This document shows positions 24,064-31,986 of a stretch of DNA of 32,252 bases, piece after piece. Numbering within the stretch: position 1 is the stretch's first letter; each line of letters starts with the position of its first letter. Location of the stretch: NCBI GenBank assembly GCA_947447995.1, contig CANFLQ010000019.1, forward strand, positions 1 through 32,252, given 5' to 3'. The notes beneath the pieces are model-generated. The model was given only the letters and a program-made list of their open reading frames with translations, did no database searches and was not told the origin of the DNA. The stretch is from Bacteroidota bacterium (GTDB taxonomy: Bacteria > Bacteroidota > Bacteroidia > 2-12-FULL-35-15). The translations under genes were made by a program, and so were the position numbers.

Positions 24064-25263
24064 TTAATGTGTTTGTTTGTTTTTTGCCATTAAGTTTTTT
24101 ACCGAACGTCCCAATCCATCAATGGTAAGTGGGTACATGCGGTTATTCATCAATTGTTTTATAATTTGAATAGAATCAGCATAACCCCATTCAGCTTCAT
24201 GAATTGGATTTATCCAAATTGTATTCGGGAAATGCATTGTTATGCGTTGTATCCATTCTGCTCCAGTTTCGGCATTGTGATGATCTACACTGCCACCTTT
24301 GTAAAGTATTTCTGTTGGCGACATGTACGCATCGCCAATAATAATTACCTTATAAGTACTGTTGTATTTATGAAAAATATCTATCGTAGGAATTTCATGT
24401 CCCCAACGCATTTTATTATCCTGCCATACATGCTCATAAAGGCAGTTGTGAAAATAAAAATATTCAAGGTGTTTGAATTCAGCTTTTGCAGCTGAAAATA
24501 GTTCGGAACAGGATTTTACAAAAGGCTCCATAGAACCTCCAACATCAAAGAATAACAATACTTTTACGTGGTTCTTTTTAGAAGGCACCATTTCAATATT
24601 GAGCATTCCTGCATTTTCAGCAGTTTTTTTTATAGTATTGTTTAAGTCCAGTTCTTCTAAAGCTCCTTCACGTGCCCAAAGCCTAAGTTGACGCAAGGCT
24701 AACTTGGCATTGCGGGTATTAAGTTCAATAGTATCGTCCAAATTTCTAAAATCACGCCTTTCCCAAACTTTTATGGCTTTTTTATGAGTACTTTCTCCGC
24801 CAACACGCATGCCTTCAGGGTTATAACCACTATTCCCAAAGGCGGAAGTTCCTCCAGTTCCTATCCACTTATTACCTCCCTCGTGACGTTCTTTTTGTTC
24901 TTCCTGCAATTGTTTGAATCGCTCCATCAGTTTATCTAAACCTCCTAGCGATTCAATTAATGCTTTTTCTTCCTCAGTAAATACACGGTCAAAGTTTTTC
25001 TTTATCCATTCATCATCAAATAATTGTTGAAGTGGGGGGGCAAGTTCAACCGTTTGTATTCCTTTAAAATAGGTTCCAAATAATTGATCAAACTTATCAT
25101 AATGTTGTTCGTTTTTTATTAGTGTAGTTTTGCAAAGAGAATAGAAATTATCTACACTCAAGCCGGGCAAACCTTCCTGTACAGCTTCAAGTAAGGTAAG
25201 GTATTCCTGCAAACTAACAGGTATTCCGTATTTTTTTAATGAGTAGAAAAAGTCTAAAAACAT
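24064..25263 (-). CDS. vWA-domain CoxE-like protein, partner of MoxR ATPase
   Basis: The 399-residue protein has an N-terminal helical region (about 1-125, MFLDFFYSLKKYGIPVSLQEY), a Gly-rich linker with FGNSGYNPEGMRVGGEST, a helical segment RQLRLWAREGALEELDLNNT, then a C-terminal vWA/CoxE-like domain with VLLFFDVGGSMEPF. Its MIDAS is Asp240-x-Gly242-x-Ser244 rather than DxSxS. Later elements are YFHNCLYEHVW and VIIIGDAYMSPTEI. The central Ser to Gly change (DVGGSM) seems characteristic of this subfamily rather than a defect. It is first gene of the pair with the MoxR ATPase, and no TM segment is seen. A one-mismatch promoter box (TACTTTTA on the minus strand, 25271-25278) ends 7 nt before the ATG, another near-leaderless arrangement. 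Specific client unknown. Confidence 0.87.
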   Translation of the reverse strand: MFLDFFYSLKKYGIPVSLQEYLTLLEAVQEGLPGLSVDNFYSLCKTTLIKNEQHYDKFDQLFGTYFKGIQTVELAPPLQQLFDDEWIKKNFDRVFTEEEKALIESLGGLDKLMERFKQLQEEQKERHEGGNKWIGTGGTSAFGNSGYNPEGMRVGGESTHKKAIKVWERRDFRNLDDTIELNTRNAKLALRQLRLWAREGALEELDLNNTIKKTAENAGMLNIEMVPSKKNHVKVLLFFDVGGSMEPFVKSCSELFSAAKAEFKHLEYFYFHNCLYEHVWQDNKMRWGHEIPTIDIFHKYNSTYKVIIIGDAYMSPTEILYKGGSVDHHNAETGAEWIQRITMHFPNTIWINPIHEAEWGYADSIQIIKQLMNNRMYPLTIDGLGRSVKNLMAKNKQTH

Positions 25264-25395
25264 AGTATTGTAAAAGTAGTAAATAATTTGAAGCTTTATT
25301 TATTTTTTACGATAAGAAAAAACCGTAACATTGTTATCCAAAATAATTGATATTTTTTTAAATAATTACTAAATCTTTATAAAAAAATAAATAAA

Positions 25396-25938
25396 ATGAA
25401 AATCCTAAAATACCTTTTGATAGGACTATTGAGCATAATTGTATTGGCGTTAATTGCTGGATTGTTTATGAAAACAGAATATGCTGTTGAGCGAAAAATA
25501 ACCATCAACAAACCTAAAACAGAAGTTTTTGAGTATGTGAAACTACTTAAAAATCAGGATAATTTTAGTGTGTGGGCAATGAGAGATCCTAAAATGAAAA
25601 AAGAATTTAAAGGGGAAGATGGAACAGTTGGCTGCGTTTCTTCTTGGGATAGCGATGTTAAAGATGTTGGTAAAGGTGAACAAGAGATCAAGAAAATTAC
25701 TGAAGGCGAAAGAATAGATTTTGAACTTCGTTTTAAGAAACCTTTTGAAGCAACAGATTATGCCTATTTTTCATTTGCAGCTTTAGATAGCACTCAAACA
25801 AATATTAAATGGGGTTTTAATGGTAAAATGAAATATCCATTGAACATCATGTTAATGTGTATGAATATGGATGAAATGCTTGGCAAAGATCTTGAAACAG
25901 GATTGGTAAATTTAAAAGCTGTATTGGAGAAAAAGTAA
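25396..25938 (+). CDS. Membrane-anchored SRPBCC (START-like) protein
   Basis: The 180-residue protein has one N-terminal TM helix (about 5-25, KYLLIGLLSIIVLALIAGLF). A START-like/polyketide-cyclase domain follows, starting with TEYAVERKITINKPKTEVFE YVKLLKN and including NFSVWAMRDP, GTVGCVSSWDSD, IDFELRFKKPFEATDYAYFS and the C-terminal helix DEMLGKDLETGLVNLKAVLEKK. This is the common Bacteroidota SRPBCC arrangement; the domain has a hydrophobic ligand cavity, ligand unknown. It is transcribed alone, divergent from the vWA/MoxR operon and closed by a strong terminator. Confidence 0.78.
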   Translation: MKILKYLLIGLLSIIVLALIAGLFMKTEYAVERKITINKPKTEVFEYVKLLKNQDNFSVWAMRDPKMKKEFKGEDGTVGCVSSWDSDVKDVGKGEQEIKKITEGERIDFELRFKKPFEATDYAYFSFAALDSTQTNIKWGFNGKMKYPLNIMLMCMNMDEMLGKDLETGLVNLKAVLEKK

Positions 25939-25953
25939 AATATAAAATTCTTT

Positions 25954-26000
25954 GTTAAAAATAAAACCTCGCAGAACAATTGCGAGGTTTTATTTTTAAC
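25954..26000. terminator. Bidirectional rho-independent terminator, 20-bp perfect stem
   Basis: Positions 25954-25973 pair perfectly with 25981-26000 around the loop GAACAAT. The stem core is CCTCGCA/TGCGAGG flanked by A-rich and T-rich arms, so either strand reads hairpin then T-tract. It separates the SRPBCC gene from the following SDR-like gene. Confidence 0.9.
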
Positions 26001-26041
26001 AAATATGTTGTCAAAAATTATTTAATTTCACAAAAAAAATA

Positions 26042-26704
26042 ATGAAAAATATTATCATTACAGGAAGTAGCGGAATGATAGGAGCCTTGGTATTACAAAA
26101 ATGCCTTAATTCAAATGATGTAAATAAAGTTACTTCGATTGTTAGAAAAGCTTCGGGCATCAAACATGTAAAGCTGAATGAAATTGTTCACACCAATTTT
26201 TTAGACTATAATCCAATAAGTGAAGTATTTAAAGATCAAGATATTGCTTTTTATTGCATGGGCGTATATACAGGCGCAGTATCTCGTGATGAATTTAGAA
26301 AAATAACAGTAGATTATACCTTAGCATTTGCTAAAATGCTACGCAGTAAAAGTGATAAAACAATATTTTGTTTTTTAAGCGGGCAAGGAGCTGATCAAAC
26401 TGAAAAAAGTAAAATGATGTTTGCTGTGGATAAAGGAATAGCAGAAAACGGCTTAAAAAAAATGCAATTTAGTCAGTTTTATACGTTTAGACCAGGATAT
26501 ATTTATCCATCAACTCCGCGCGTAGAAACTAATTTTACTTATAAAATAATGAAAGTGCTTTATAAACCTGTTTCCTTTATATATCCAAATATTGGTATAA
26601 GTTCAGATAATCTGGCGTCTGTTATAGTTAAGGTAGGTTATAACGGATACCCTAAGTCCGTATTAGAAAACAAGGACATCCGAAGTATTATTGGGTTGGT
26701 ATAA
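26042..26704 (+). CDS. NAD(P)-binding Rossmann protein (atypical SDR, NAD-dependent epimerase-like)
   Basis: The 220-residue protein starts with a Rossmann strand and glycine-rich loop NIIITGSSGMIGALVLQKCL (GxxGxxG at about 8-14) and keeps the NmrA/HTATIP2-like pattern: VTSIVRKASG, TNFLDYNPI, DIAFYCMGVYTGAVSRDEFRKI, FCFLSGQGADQTEKSKMMFAVDKGIAE and FRPGYIYP. The classical YxxxK active site is not clearly present; the K in DKGIAE may correspond to it. The substrate is unknown. It lies between a strong terminator and the porQ promoter, so it is probably its own unit. Confidence 0.75.
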   Translation: MKNIIITGSSGMIGALVLQKCLNSNDVNKVTSIVRKASGIKHVKLNEIVHTNFLDYNPISEVFKDQDIAFYCMGVYTGAVSRDEFRKITVDYTLAFAKMLRSKSDKTIFCFLSGQGADQTEKSKMMFAVDKGIAENGLKKMQFSQFYTFRPGYIYPSTPRVETNFTYKIMKVLYKPVSFIYPNIGISSDNLASVIVKVGYNGYPKSVLENKDIRSIIGLV

Positions 26705-26748
26705 CAATAAATAGGGTATAGATACGTTCAAAACCCAACAATTTTTAT

Positions 26749-26756
26749 TTACTTTG
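26749..26756 (+). promoter_or_regulatory. Candidate near-leaderless -7 element of porQ
   Basis: TTACTTTG differs from TAnnTTTG at one position and ends 6 nt from the porQ ATG at 26762. The placement matches the exact-match boxes at 1847 and 22238. Confidence 0.4.
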
Positions 26757-26761
26757 TACTA

Positions 26762-27820
26762 ATGAACATCCCAAAAATATTTTTGTCAGCTATTATTTCT
26801 ATTAGCCTAATTCCTGCCATTGCTCAGGTTCCTGTAGTTCACACATACAATTTTTTAAATTTGCCTATCTCAGCTCGGGTTACTTCATTGGGTGGTAATC
26901 TTATTTCTACTAAAGATAATGATTTGAATGCCGCCATTGTAAATCCCGCTTTGCTTTCAGATACAATGAATAATAATGTTGCATTGAGTTACATTAATTA
27001 TTTTTCCGACATTAATTATGGCTATGCCGCTTTTGCTAAAAAACTAAAGAATAAACAAAATGTAAGTGCTGGTATTCAATACCTTAATTATGGAAACTTT
27101 ATTCGTGCTGACGAAACTGGTGCAATTTCTGGTAGTTTTACAGCCAACGAAATGAGTTTAAATTTATCATATTCCCGTCCAATGATTGATTCTAATATAA
27201 CAGTTGGGGGTACTTTAAAAACAATTTATTCTGGTCTAGATTCCTATACTTCATTGGGTTCTGCAGTTGATTTGGGAATAATTTACAATAGACCTAAACA
27301 AAATTTTGCTATTGCTGCAGTTATAAAAAATGCAGGCTACCAGTGGAAGCCGTATTTAAAGGATAACAGAGAAAAACTTCCATTTGAAATGCAAATAGGT
27401 TTCTCAAAACGTCCAAAACACGTTCCCTTCAGATATTCGATAACCTATCAACATTTAGAAAAGTGGGACCTTACAGCACACGACCCCAATAATGCTTCTG
27501 TAACAATTGATCCCTTAACAGGTGCGCCGGTAGGAGGAAGTAAAGTAACCTTATTTGGCGATAAGTTGATGCGACACATTGTATTGGGAGGAGAATTTTC
27601 GCTTACTAAAAACTTTTTTTTACGTGTAGGTTATAATTACCAACGAAGAAAAGAATTAAAAGTGCCAGAAAAAAGAGGTATGACAGGATTTTCTTTTGGT
27701 TTTGGATTTAAAATTTATAAATTTAATATCAGTTATGGGCGTGCTGTATACAGTTTATCAGGAGCATCCAATAACTTTTCGATTAGTTTTGACATGAATA
27801 GTTTTTATTCAAAAAAATAA
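26762..27820 (+). CDS. porQ: Type IX secretion system protein PorQ
   Basis: The 352-residue protein has a signal peptide (MNIPKIFLSAIISISLIPAIA, cleaved before Gln-22) and then the PorQ/PorV-type barrel start YNFLNLPISARVTSLGGNLIS. It continues with NDLNAAIVNPALLSDTMNN, SYINYFSDINYGYAAFAKKL and AGIQYLNYGNFIRADETG, ending in porin-like strands (FSFGFGFKIYKFNISYGRAV). PorQ is an outer-membrane FadL-like barrel of the T9SS shuttle/attachment complex. It is followed after 7 bp by cmk, an order I recall from other Bacteroidota. It would take part in export of the sorting-domain protein encoded at 11686-18015. Confidence 0.9.
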   Translation: MNIPKIFLSAIISISLIPAIAQVPVVHTYNFLNLPISARVTSLGGNLISTKDNDLNAAIVNPALLSDTMNNNVALSYINYFSDINYGYAAFAKKLKNKQNVSAGIQYLNYGNFIRADETGAISGSFTANEMSLNLSYSRPMIDSNITVGGTLKTIYSGLDSYTSLGSAVDLGIIYNRPKQNFAIAAVIKNAGYQWKPYLKDNREKLPFEMQIGFSKRPKHVPFRYSITYQHLEKWDLTAHDPNNASVTIDPLTGAPVGGSKVTLFGDKLMRHIVLGGEFSLTKNFFLRVGYNYQRRKELKVPEKRGMTGFSFGFGFKIYKFNISYGRAVYSLSGASNNFSISFDMNSFYSKK

Positions 27821-27827
27821 AGTTGAT

Positions 27828-28526
27828 ATGTCTAAAATTACTATAGCCATTGATGGATATTCTTCTTGCGGAAAAAGTACGTTAGCAAAAGCTTTGGCAG
27901 CATATTTAGGCTACGCATACGTTGATTCTGGCGCTATGTATCGTTGCGTTACGTTATATGCTATCAGAAAAGGTTTGATAAAAGACAGCCATAGTTTTTT
28001 GCCAGAAGAAATCGTAAAATTACTACCTGAAATTTCCCTTACTTTTAAGTTCAACTCCCATACTAAATCGTCTGACACTTTTTTGAATGGAGAAAATGTG
28101 GAGAAAGAAATCCGTCAAATGATGGTATCTAGCAATGTAAGTCAGGTAAGTGCCATACATGATGTTAGAGTTAAAATGATTGCTATTCAACGTGAATTAG
28201 GCAAAAATGGAGGCATTGTAATGGATGGCAGAGATATTGGTTCTAATGTTTTTCCGAATGCAGAATTAAAACTTTTTATGACTGCAGATACGGATATCCG
28301 TACTCAACGCAGGTTTGATGAATATACATCAAAAGGACAACATGTAGCGTTTGGCGATGTGAAATTAAATTTGATTCACCGCGATCATGAAGATACCCAC
28401 CGTAAAGAAAACCCATTAGTTCAGGCGCACGATGCTATTGTACTGGATAACTCCGAACTTACTCGTGAGCAGCAACTGGAATACGTTATAAAATTAATTA
28501 AAGATTTAACACTTGTTGTTGATTAA
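27828..28526 (+). CDS. cmk: (d)CMP kinase (cytidylate kinase)
   Basis: The 232-residue enzyme phosphorylates CMP/dCMP to CDP/dCDP with ATP. It shows the P-loop IDGYSSCGKSTLAKALA (about 8-24), the nucleotide-binding YVDSGAMYRCVTLYA, the CMP-binding segment VMDGRDIGSNVFPNAELKLFMTAD and the LID segment with RTQRRFDEY. The DSGAMYR and DGRDIG motifs are diagnostic. It starts at the ATG at 27828, 7 bp after porQ, and is probably co-transcribed with it. It converges with the APH-like gene, with 18 bp between stops. Confidence 0.96.
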   Translation: MSKITIAIDGYSSCGKSTLAKALAAYLGYAYVDSGAMYRCVTLYAIRKGLIKDSHSFLPEEIVKLLPEISLTFKFNSHTKSSDTFLNGENVEKEIRQMMVSSNVSQVSAIHDVRVKMIAIQRELGKNGGIVMDGRDIGSNVFPNAELKLFMTADTDIRTQRRFDEYTSKGQHVAFGDVKLNLIHRDHEDTHRKENPLVQAHDAIVLDNSELTREQQLEYVIKLIKDLTLVVD

Positions 28527-28544
28527 ACTTTAAACGATTTACTA

Positions 28545-29525
28545 TTATTTTAAACCTTTAGCTTTTTTATCATGCCAGGTATTTACTTTTTTAATAAAGT
28601 CCGCAACCTGTTGAGCTGGCCAAAGTGGCAAATCCTGTCCATTACTGATATTGCAGTATAAAGTCATCTGAAACAAAGCACGCAATGTGCTAAAATAGGG
28701 GATAAGTTTAAGTTCTGTTTCGGTCAAATTTCGTTGAGTTTGATAACCTTTTAAAAAGGAGTTGATAGTTTCAGGTGTTTTATTTTTATGGTCGTACCAA
28801 ATAAAAACACCTATATCATAAGCTAAATAACCTTTCCCGAAAAAATCAAAATCGAAAAAAGTAAATTTATTATCTTGGTCGATATGAAAATTTTCGGCTT
28901 GTAAATCACCATGACAAATACCGAAGCCTAACTCGTTTTTATCGATGTTATTGAATGTATTTATAAAATCATCTTTTAGTTGTAAAAGGTAAGCGTATTG
29001 TTCGGGATAGTTTACCAGAATTGGTTTTAAGGTTTTTAAAATTATTTTAAATTGCTTGTCAATATCATAATCTTGAGCAGTTGTTCCAAAAAACTTATTT
29101 TGAGTAAGCAAATGGATTTTCCCAACTTCAATACCCAATAAATAGGATTGTTCTAAAGTTAGCTTACGTATTAAGTGCCCTTCGGCAAATGAAAATAAAA
29201 CCGCATACCGTTCCCCTTCCGGAGCATTAATTTTTTGAATAAAAGCTCCTTGTTTATTTTTGATGGGGAAAGATACAGAACATAAATTCTCTTTCAAATA
29301 GTTTATCGTATTTATTTCTGTTTCAATACTTTCTAGCGTTCTCCAATTGTGTTTATATACCCTTAAAATATATTTTTTATTATTTTCCGTAATTAAATAA
29401 GTATCATTAAAACCTCTTTTTAAAAATTGAATGGAGGAATTTTTTCCAATAGGATAAATATTGGAAATTAACTTTTTTAATGCCTTAGTAGATAACGAAG
29501 AGTATTCGACAGGAAAAATTAGCAT
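28545..29525 (-). CDS. Aminoglycoside-phosphotransferase-fold (APH) kinase
   Basis: Starting at the ATG at 29525 the product has 326 residues. Kinase-like features are the N-lobe RGFNDTYLITENNKKYILRVYK (about 38-59, catalytic Lys in the YILRVYK strand), the catalytic loop CHGDLQAENFH (His205, Asp207, Asn212) and FFDFDFFGKGYLAYDIGVFIW (Asp225/Asp227, metal-binding). It belongs to the APH/homoserine-kinase-II/RdoA-like superfamily; the substrate cannot be told and antibiotic resistance should not be assumed. The open frame begins upstream at 29576, but the promoter box TATATTTG (29530-29537) lies inside that stretch, so I take the second ATG. It is convergent with cmk. Confidence 0.8.
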   Translation of the reverse strand: MLIFPVEYSSLSTKALKKLISNIYPIGKNSSIQFLKRGFNDTYLITENNKKYILRVYKHNWRTLESIETEINTINYLKENLCSVSFPIKNKQGAFIQKINAPEGERYAVLFSFAEGHLIRKLTLEQSYLLGIEVGKIHLLTQNKFFGTTAQDYDIDKQFKIILKTLKPILVNYPEQYAYLLQLKDDFINTFNNIDKNELGFGICHGDLQAENFHIDQDNKFTFFDFDFFGKGYLAYDIGVFIWYDHKNKTPETINSFLKGYQTQRNLTETELKLIPYFSTLRALFQMTLYCNISNGQDLPLWPAQQVADFIKKVNTWHDKKAKGLK

Positions 29526-29529
29526 ACCA

Positions 29530-29537
29530 CAAATATA
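29530..29537 (-). promoter_or_regulatory. -7 promoter element of the APH-like kinase gene
   Basis: The minus strand reads TATATTTG followed by TGGT and the ATG at 29525. The box is an exact TAnnTTTG and only 5 nt separate its end from the ATG, another near-leaderless gene and the basis for the start choice. Confidence 0.55.
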
Positions 29538-29603
29538 CCCATAGCATTTTATGAAATGAAATTTTGTTGAATTCAAAAACAGTTTAAACTTAATTTGTTA
29601 TGC

Positions 29604-29634
29604 TTGCATAGTAAAAAATAAAAGGCTAAGTTTG
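29604..29634 (+). promoter_or_regulatory. Complete Bacteroidota promoter (-33 TTG and -7 TAnnTTTG) for the AraC-type gene
   Basis: TTG at 29604-29606 and TAAGTTTG at 29627-29634 are separated by 20 bp, the expected sigma-ABfr spacing. It would give a leader of about 69 nt before the ATG at 29710 or 29713. This is the best-formed promoter in the window. Confidence 0.65.
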
Positions 29635-29709
29635 TATACATGCTTTAAATAAAAGGATGTTTTTAAATTAGCGAATGCTATCCCTTTTAATTCAGTTAAT
29701 TATAAAAAA

Positions 29710-30747
29710 ATGATGGATGTAGAACATCTTATAGTAGGAGTAAAATTCGCATTGTTTTATGCTATTTTGTTGGTGATATTAAAACTTATAAGTAATTGGA
29801 AATCATTTACTTATCCATTAGTTTTAATTTCATATCTTTTAACTATTGTAAGTTATTTGATGTACGAATCCCCCTTATCAAACACCCCAGCATTTTTATG
29901 GCTATTTTTAGGACCTACATTTTTATTGCCATATTTATTTTGGCTGTTTACCAGAATGCTTTTTGAGGATGACCTAGTTTTGGGTTACCAGCATATATTT
30001 TTAGGGCTAGGTGTATTAGTAGCATGCGTATCTTTTACATTATTGGACAATTCTCCTTGGATAAACGAAAACATTCTTAAAATAATTGATAAAGGGCCAG
30101 AACTCATAGCTACAATTTTTGTAATCTATGCTATGATAATTGCTTATTCAGGTATAAAAACTGAATTGTTGGAAAAAAGGTTAAAGTTTAGAATTGTATT
30201 TATTTCCCTTAATTCATCCATAATTATATTAACTGCTTTATTTGGTTTTGATGAAACAACAAAAACATTTGAAAGTGGATCACTTCTTCAACTTATTCAG
30301 CTTATTATGATTTTGGTAATTTTAAGTGTATTTATACTGTATATGATAAATATTCAAAAAGGGTTTTTTATAGAAAAAAAGGAAGACCCCATTTTAGAAT
30401 CAATTGATGAAAAATTACAAAATAAAATAGAACAACTTTTTCAGGACGATAAAATTTACAAAGAGGAGGGAATGACGATTGCAAAATTAGCCGAAAAAAT
30501 AAATGAAAAGGAGTATATAATTAGAAAAGTAATTAACCAACAAATGAATTATAAAAACTTTAATGAGTTTTTAAATAAATATAGAATAAATGAAGCTTGC
30601 GAAATATTATCAGATCACAATCAATCAAAAATTACTGTCTTGGAAATATCGTATGAGGTGGGATTCAGTTCATTAGCTCCATTTAATCGTGCTTTTAAAA
30701 CTATTACAGGAAAAACGCCAACCGAATATCGTAAAGAAAAACAGTAA
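29710..30747 (+). CDS. Membrane-bound AraC-family transcriptional regulator
   Basis: The 345-residue protein (second Met 3 nt downstream is an alternative start) has about six to seven hydrophobic helices in the first 215 residues (for example AFLWLFLGPTFLLPYLFWLF and LIQLIMILVILSVFILYMI). A basic linker (NIQKGFFIEKKEDPIL) and a C-terminal AraC/XylS helix-turn-helix domain follow: MTIAKLAEKINEKEYIIRKV, the core FNEFLNKYRINEACEIL, then ITVLEISYEVGFSSLAPFNR AFKTITGKTPTEYRKE. It resembles the 7TM-HTH_18 regulators common in Bacteroidota. It lies 172 bp upstream of a co-oriented fatty-acid hydroxylase-like gene with its own TAnnTTTG box, a plausible target. Inducing signal unknown. Confidence 0.87.
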   Translation: MMDVEHLIVGVKFALFYAILLVILKLISNWKSFTYPLVLISYLLTIVSYLMYESPLSNTPAFLWLFLGPTFLLPYLFWLFTRMLFEDDLVLGYQHIFLGLGVLVACVSFTLLDNSPWINENILKIIDKGPELIATIFVIYAMIIAYSGIKTELLEKRLKFRIVFISLNSSIIILTALFGFDETTKTFESGSLLQLIQLIMILVILSVFILYMINIQKGFFIEKKEDPILESIDEKLQNKIEQLFQDDKIYKEEGMTIAKLAEKINEKEYIIRKVINQQMNYKNFNEFLNKYRINEACEILSDHNQSKITVLEISYEVGFSSLAPFNRAFKTITGKTPTEYRKEKQ

Positions 30748-30859
30748 AATAGAAACAATTAGGAAACATTTATACCCTTATCTAACGTACAAAACCCTAT
30801 CAATTTTAAAATCAATAGGCATTTTTGTTTTTTGATTCACTTTTTTTAGATAGTTCAAA

Positions 30860-30867
30860 TACTTTTG
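30860..30867 (+). promoter_or_regulatory. -7 promoter element of the hydroxylase gene
   Basis: TACTTTTG matches TAnnTTTG, 52 bp before the ATG at 30920. The nearest TTG upstream (30832-30834) is 25 bp away, a spacing longer than usual, as might occur at an activator-dependent promoter. Confidence 0.5.
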
Positions 30868-30919
30868 TTGAAAATAATTTCCCAATAATTTTAAATTATA
30901 AACTTTAAAAAAATAAATT

Positions 30920-31723
30920 ATGGTACAATTAAGTCTGTTTTTTATAGATGTTCTGATGTATTTTGTTTTTGCCGGAGCAGCATATTTGATTTTTTATGTA
31001 ATTTTAAAAAAAGCATTAAGTCACCGAATTATTCAAAAAAAGTTTGAAAAGAATGATCGGATATTTGACGAAATTAAATTTTCAATATCTACTATTATAA
31101 TTTTCACATTAAATTTTGCGATTGTTTGGGAGCTTCAAAAAAGAGGTTATACTAGACATTATGATTTAGATTTTTCACATTTCACTTGGCAAAATGCAGG
31201 TTATTTAGTATTAAGTGCATTCATTATGATGCTAATGCACGATACTTATTTTTATTGGGCTCATAGATTAATGCACCATCCAACATTATACAGGCATGTA
31301 CATCAGGTGCATCACCGTTCCACTAATCCATCGCCATGGGCAGCATTTTACTTTCATCCTTTGGAAGCATTTGCAGAGTTTGGAATTATTTATGTAATTG
31401 TATTTACATTGCCTTATAACGAAATTGGTATATTGTTATTTTACGCATATCAAATGTTTATAAATGTTATGGGGCATCTTTCTATTGAATTATTTCCAAC
31501 AAGTTATTCCAAAAATGGGGTATTAAAAATTCATAATAGTATTACACATCATAATATGCACCATAAATATTTTAACTATAATTATGGTTTATATTTGAAT
31601 GTTTGGGATGGAATAATGGGTACTGTTCACCCCAAATATTACGAAACGTTTGAGGAAGTAACAAGCCGACCACCATTAGATAAAGAGCCTATTGCTTTTA
31701 AAGCAGAAAGCGGTATTGATTAA
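30920..31723 (+). CDS. Fatty acid hydroxylase superfamily (sterol desaturase-like) membrane di-iron enzyme
   Basis: The 267-residue integral membrane protein has several TM helices and the three histidine clusters of the superfamily: HDTYFYWAHRLMHH (His107, 115, 119, 120), HVHQVHHRSTNPSPW (about 126-140) and THHNMHHKYFNYNYGLYLNVWD (from about 209, His210/211/214/215), which bind the di-iron centre. Related enzymes hydroxylate or desaturate sterols, carotenoids, fatty acids or sphingoid bases with O2 at the inner membrane. The substrate here is unknown; a lipid target is most likely. It may be controlled by the membrane AraC-type regulator just upstream. It is closed by a strong hairpin at 31781. 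Confidence 0.9.
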   Translation: MVQLSLFFIDVLMYFVFAGAAYLIFYVILKKALSHRIIQKKFEKNDRIFDEIKFSISTIIIFTLNFAIVWELQKRGYTRHYDLDFSHFTWQNAGYLVLSAFIMMLMHDTYFYWAHRLMHHPTLYRHVHQVHHRSTNPSPWAAFYFHPLEAFAEFGIIYVIVFTLPYNEIGILLFYAYQMFINVMGHLSIELFPTSYSKNGVLKIHNSITHHNMHHKYFNYNYGLYLNVWDGIMGTVHPKYYETFEEVTSRPPLDKEPIAFKAESGID

Positions 31724-31780
31724 GTTTAAAGTTAACATAATAGTTTAATCCGTTTATTTACAAGTATTTATTTTTACTAT

Positions 31781-31825
31781 CCCTGTTTTATTTAATAGCC
31801 TTTATAGCCTATAAATAAAACAGGG
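31781..31825. terminator. Rho-independent terminator after the hydroxylase gene
   Basis: CCCTGTTTTATTTA (31781-31794) pairs perfectly with TAAATAAAACAGGG (31812-31825), 14 bp, loop 17 nt, followed on the plus strand by ATTTATTTTA. The preceding stop is at 31723. Confidence 0.8.
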
Positions 31826-31869
31826 ATTTATTTTACATGCGTTTTATTTAGATAGTTTATACAGGTGGA

Positions 31870-31891
31870 AAATATGATTTACATCATATTT
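31870..31891. promoter_or_regulatory. 22-bp dyad with Crp/Fnr-like core upstream of the MlaE-type gene
   Basis: AAATATGAT-TTAC-ATCATATTT is a perfect 9+9 inverted repeat with a 4-bp centre, containing TGAT-N4-ATCA, the core of FNR-type operators (TTGAT-N4-ATCAA). It lies about 95 bp before the GTG at 31987. Just downstream is a direct repeat CATGATT at 31895-31901 and 31907-31913. A role for a Crp/Fnr regulator is inference. Confidence 0.45.
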
Positions 31892-31986
31892 AAACATGAT
31901 TAACCTCATGATTGTCGTTTTACTTAATGCAGATATTTGAGAAATCTTAATTGTACTTTTACGATAAAATATAAAGTTTTTTGAAA

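Noticed and set aside
22491-25263. TPR-MoxR-vWA as a three-part conflict/defence system
   Set aside because: The TPR gene is convergent with the MoxR pair, with its own promoter and hairpins between, so it is not one operon. No nuclease or effector is present.
28545-29525. Aminoglycoside resistance gene
   Set aside because: Only the general APH fold is supported. The family includes many metabolic kinases, and nothing nearby suggests resistance or mobility.
26042-31723. SDR-like protein and lipid hydroxylase as part of a sphingolipid pathway with the PLP/GNAT fusion
   Set aside because: They are 20 kb or more away, separated by terminators and unrelated genes, and neither has a diagnostic sphingolipid signature.
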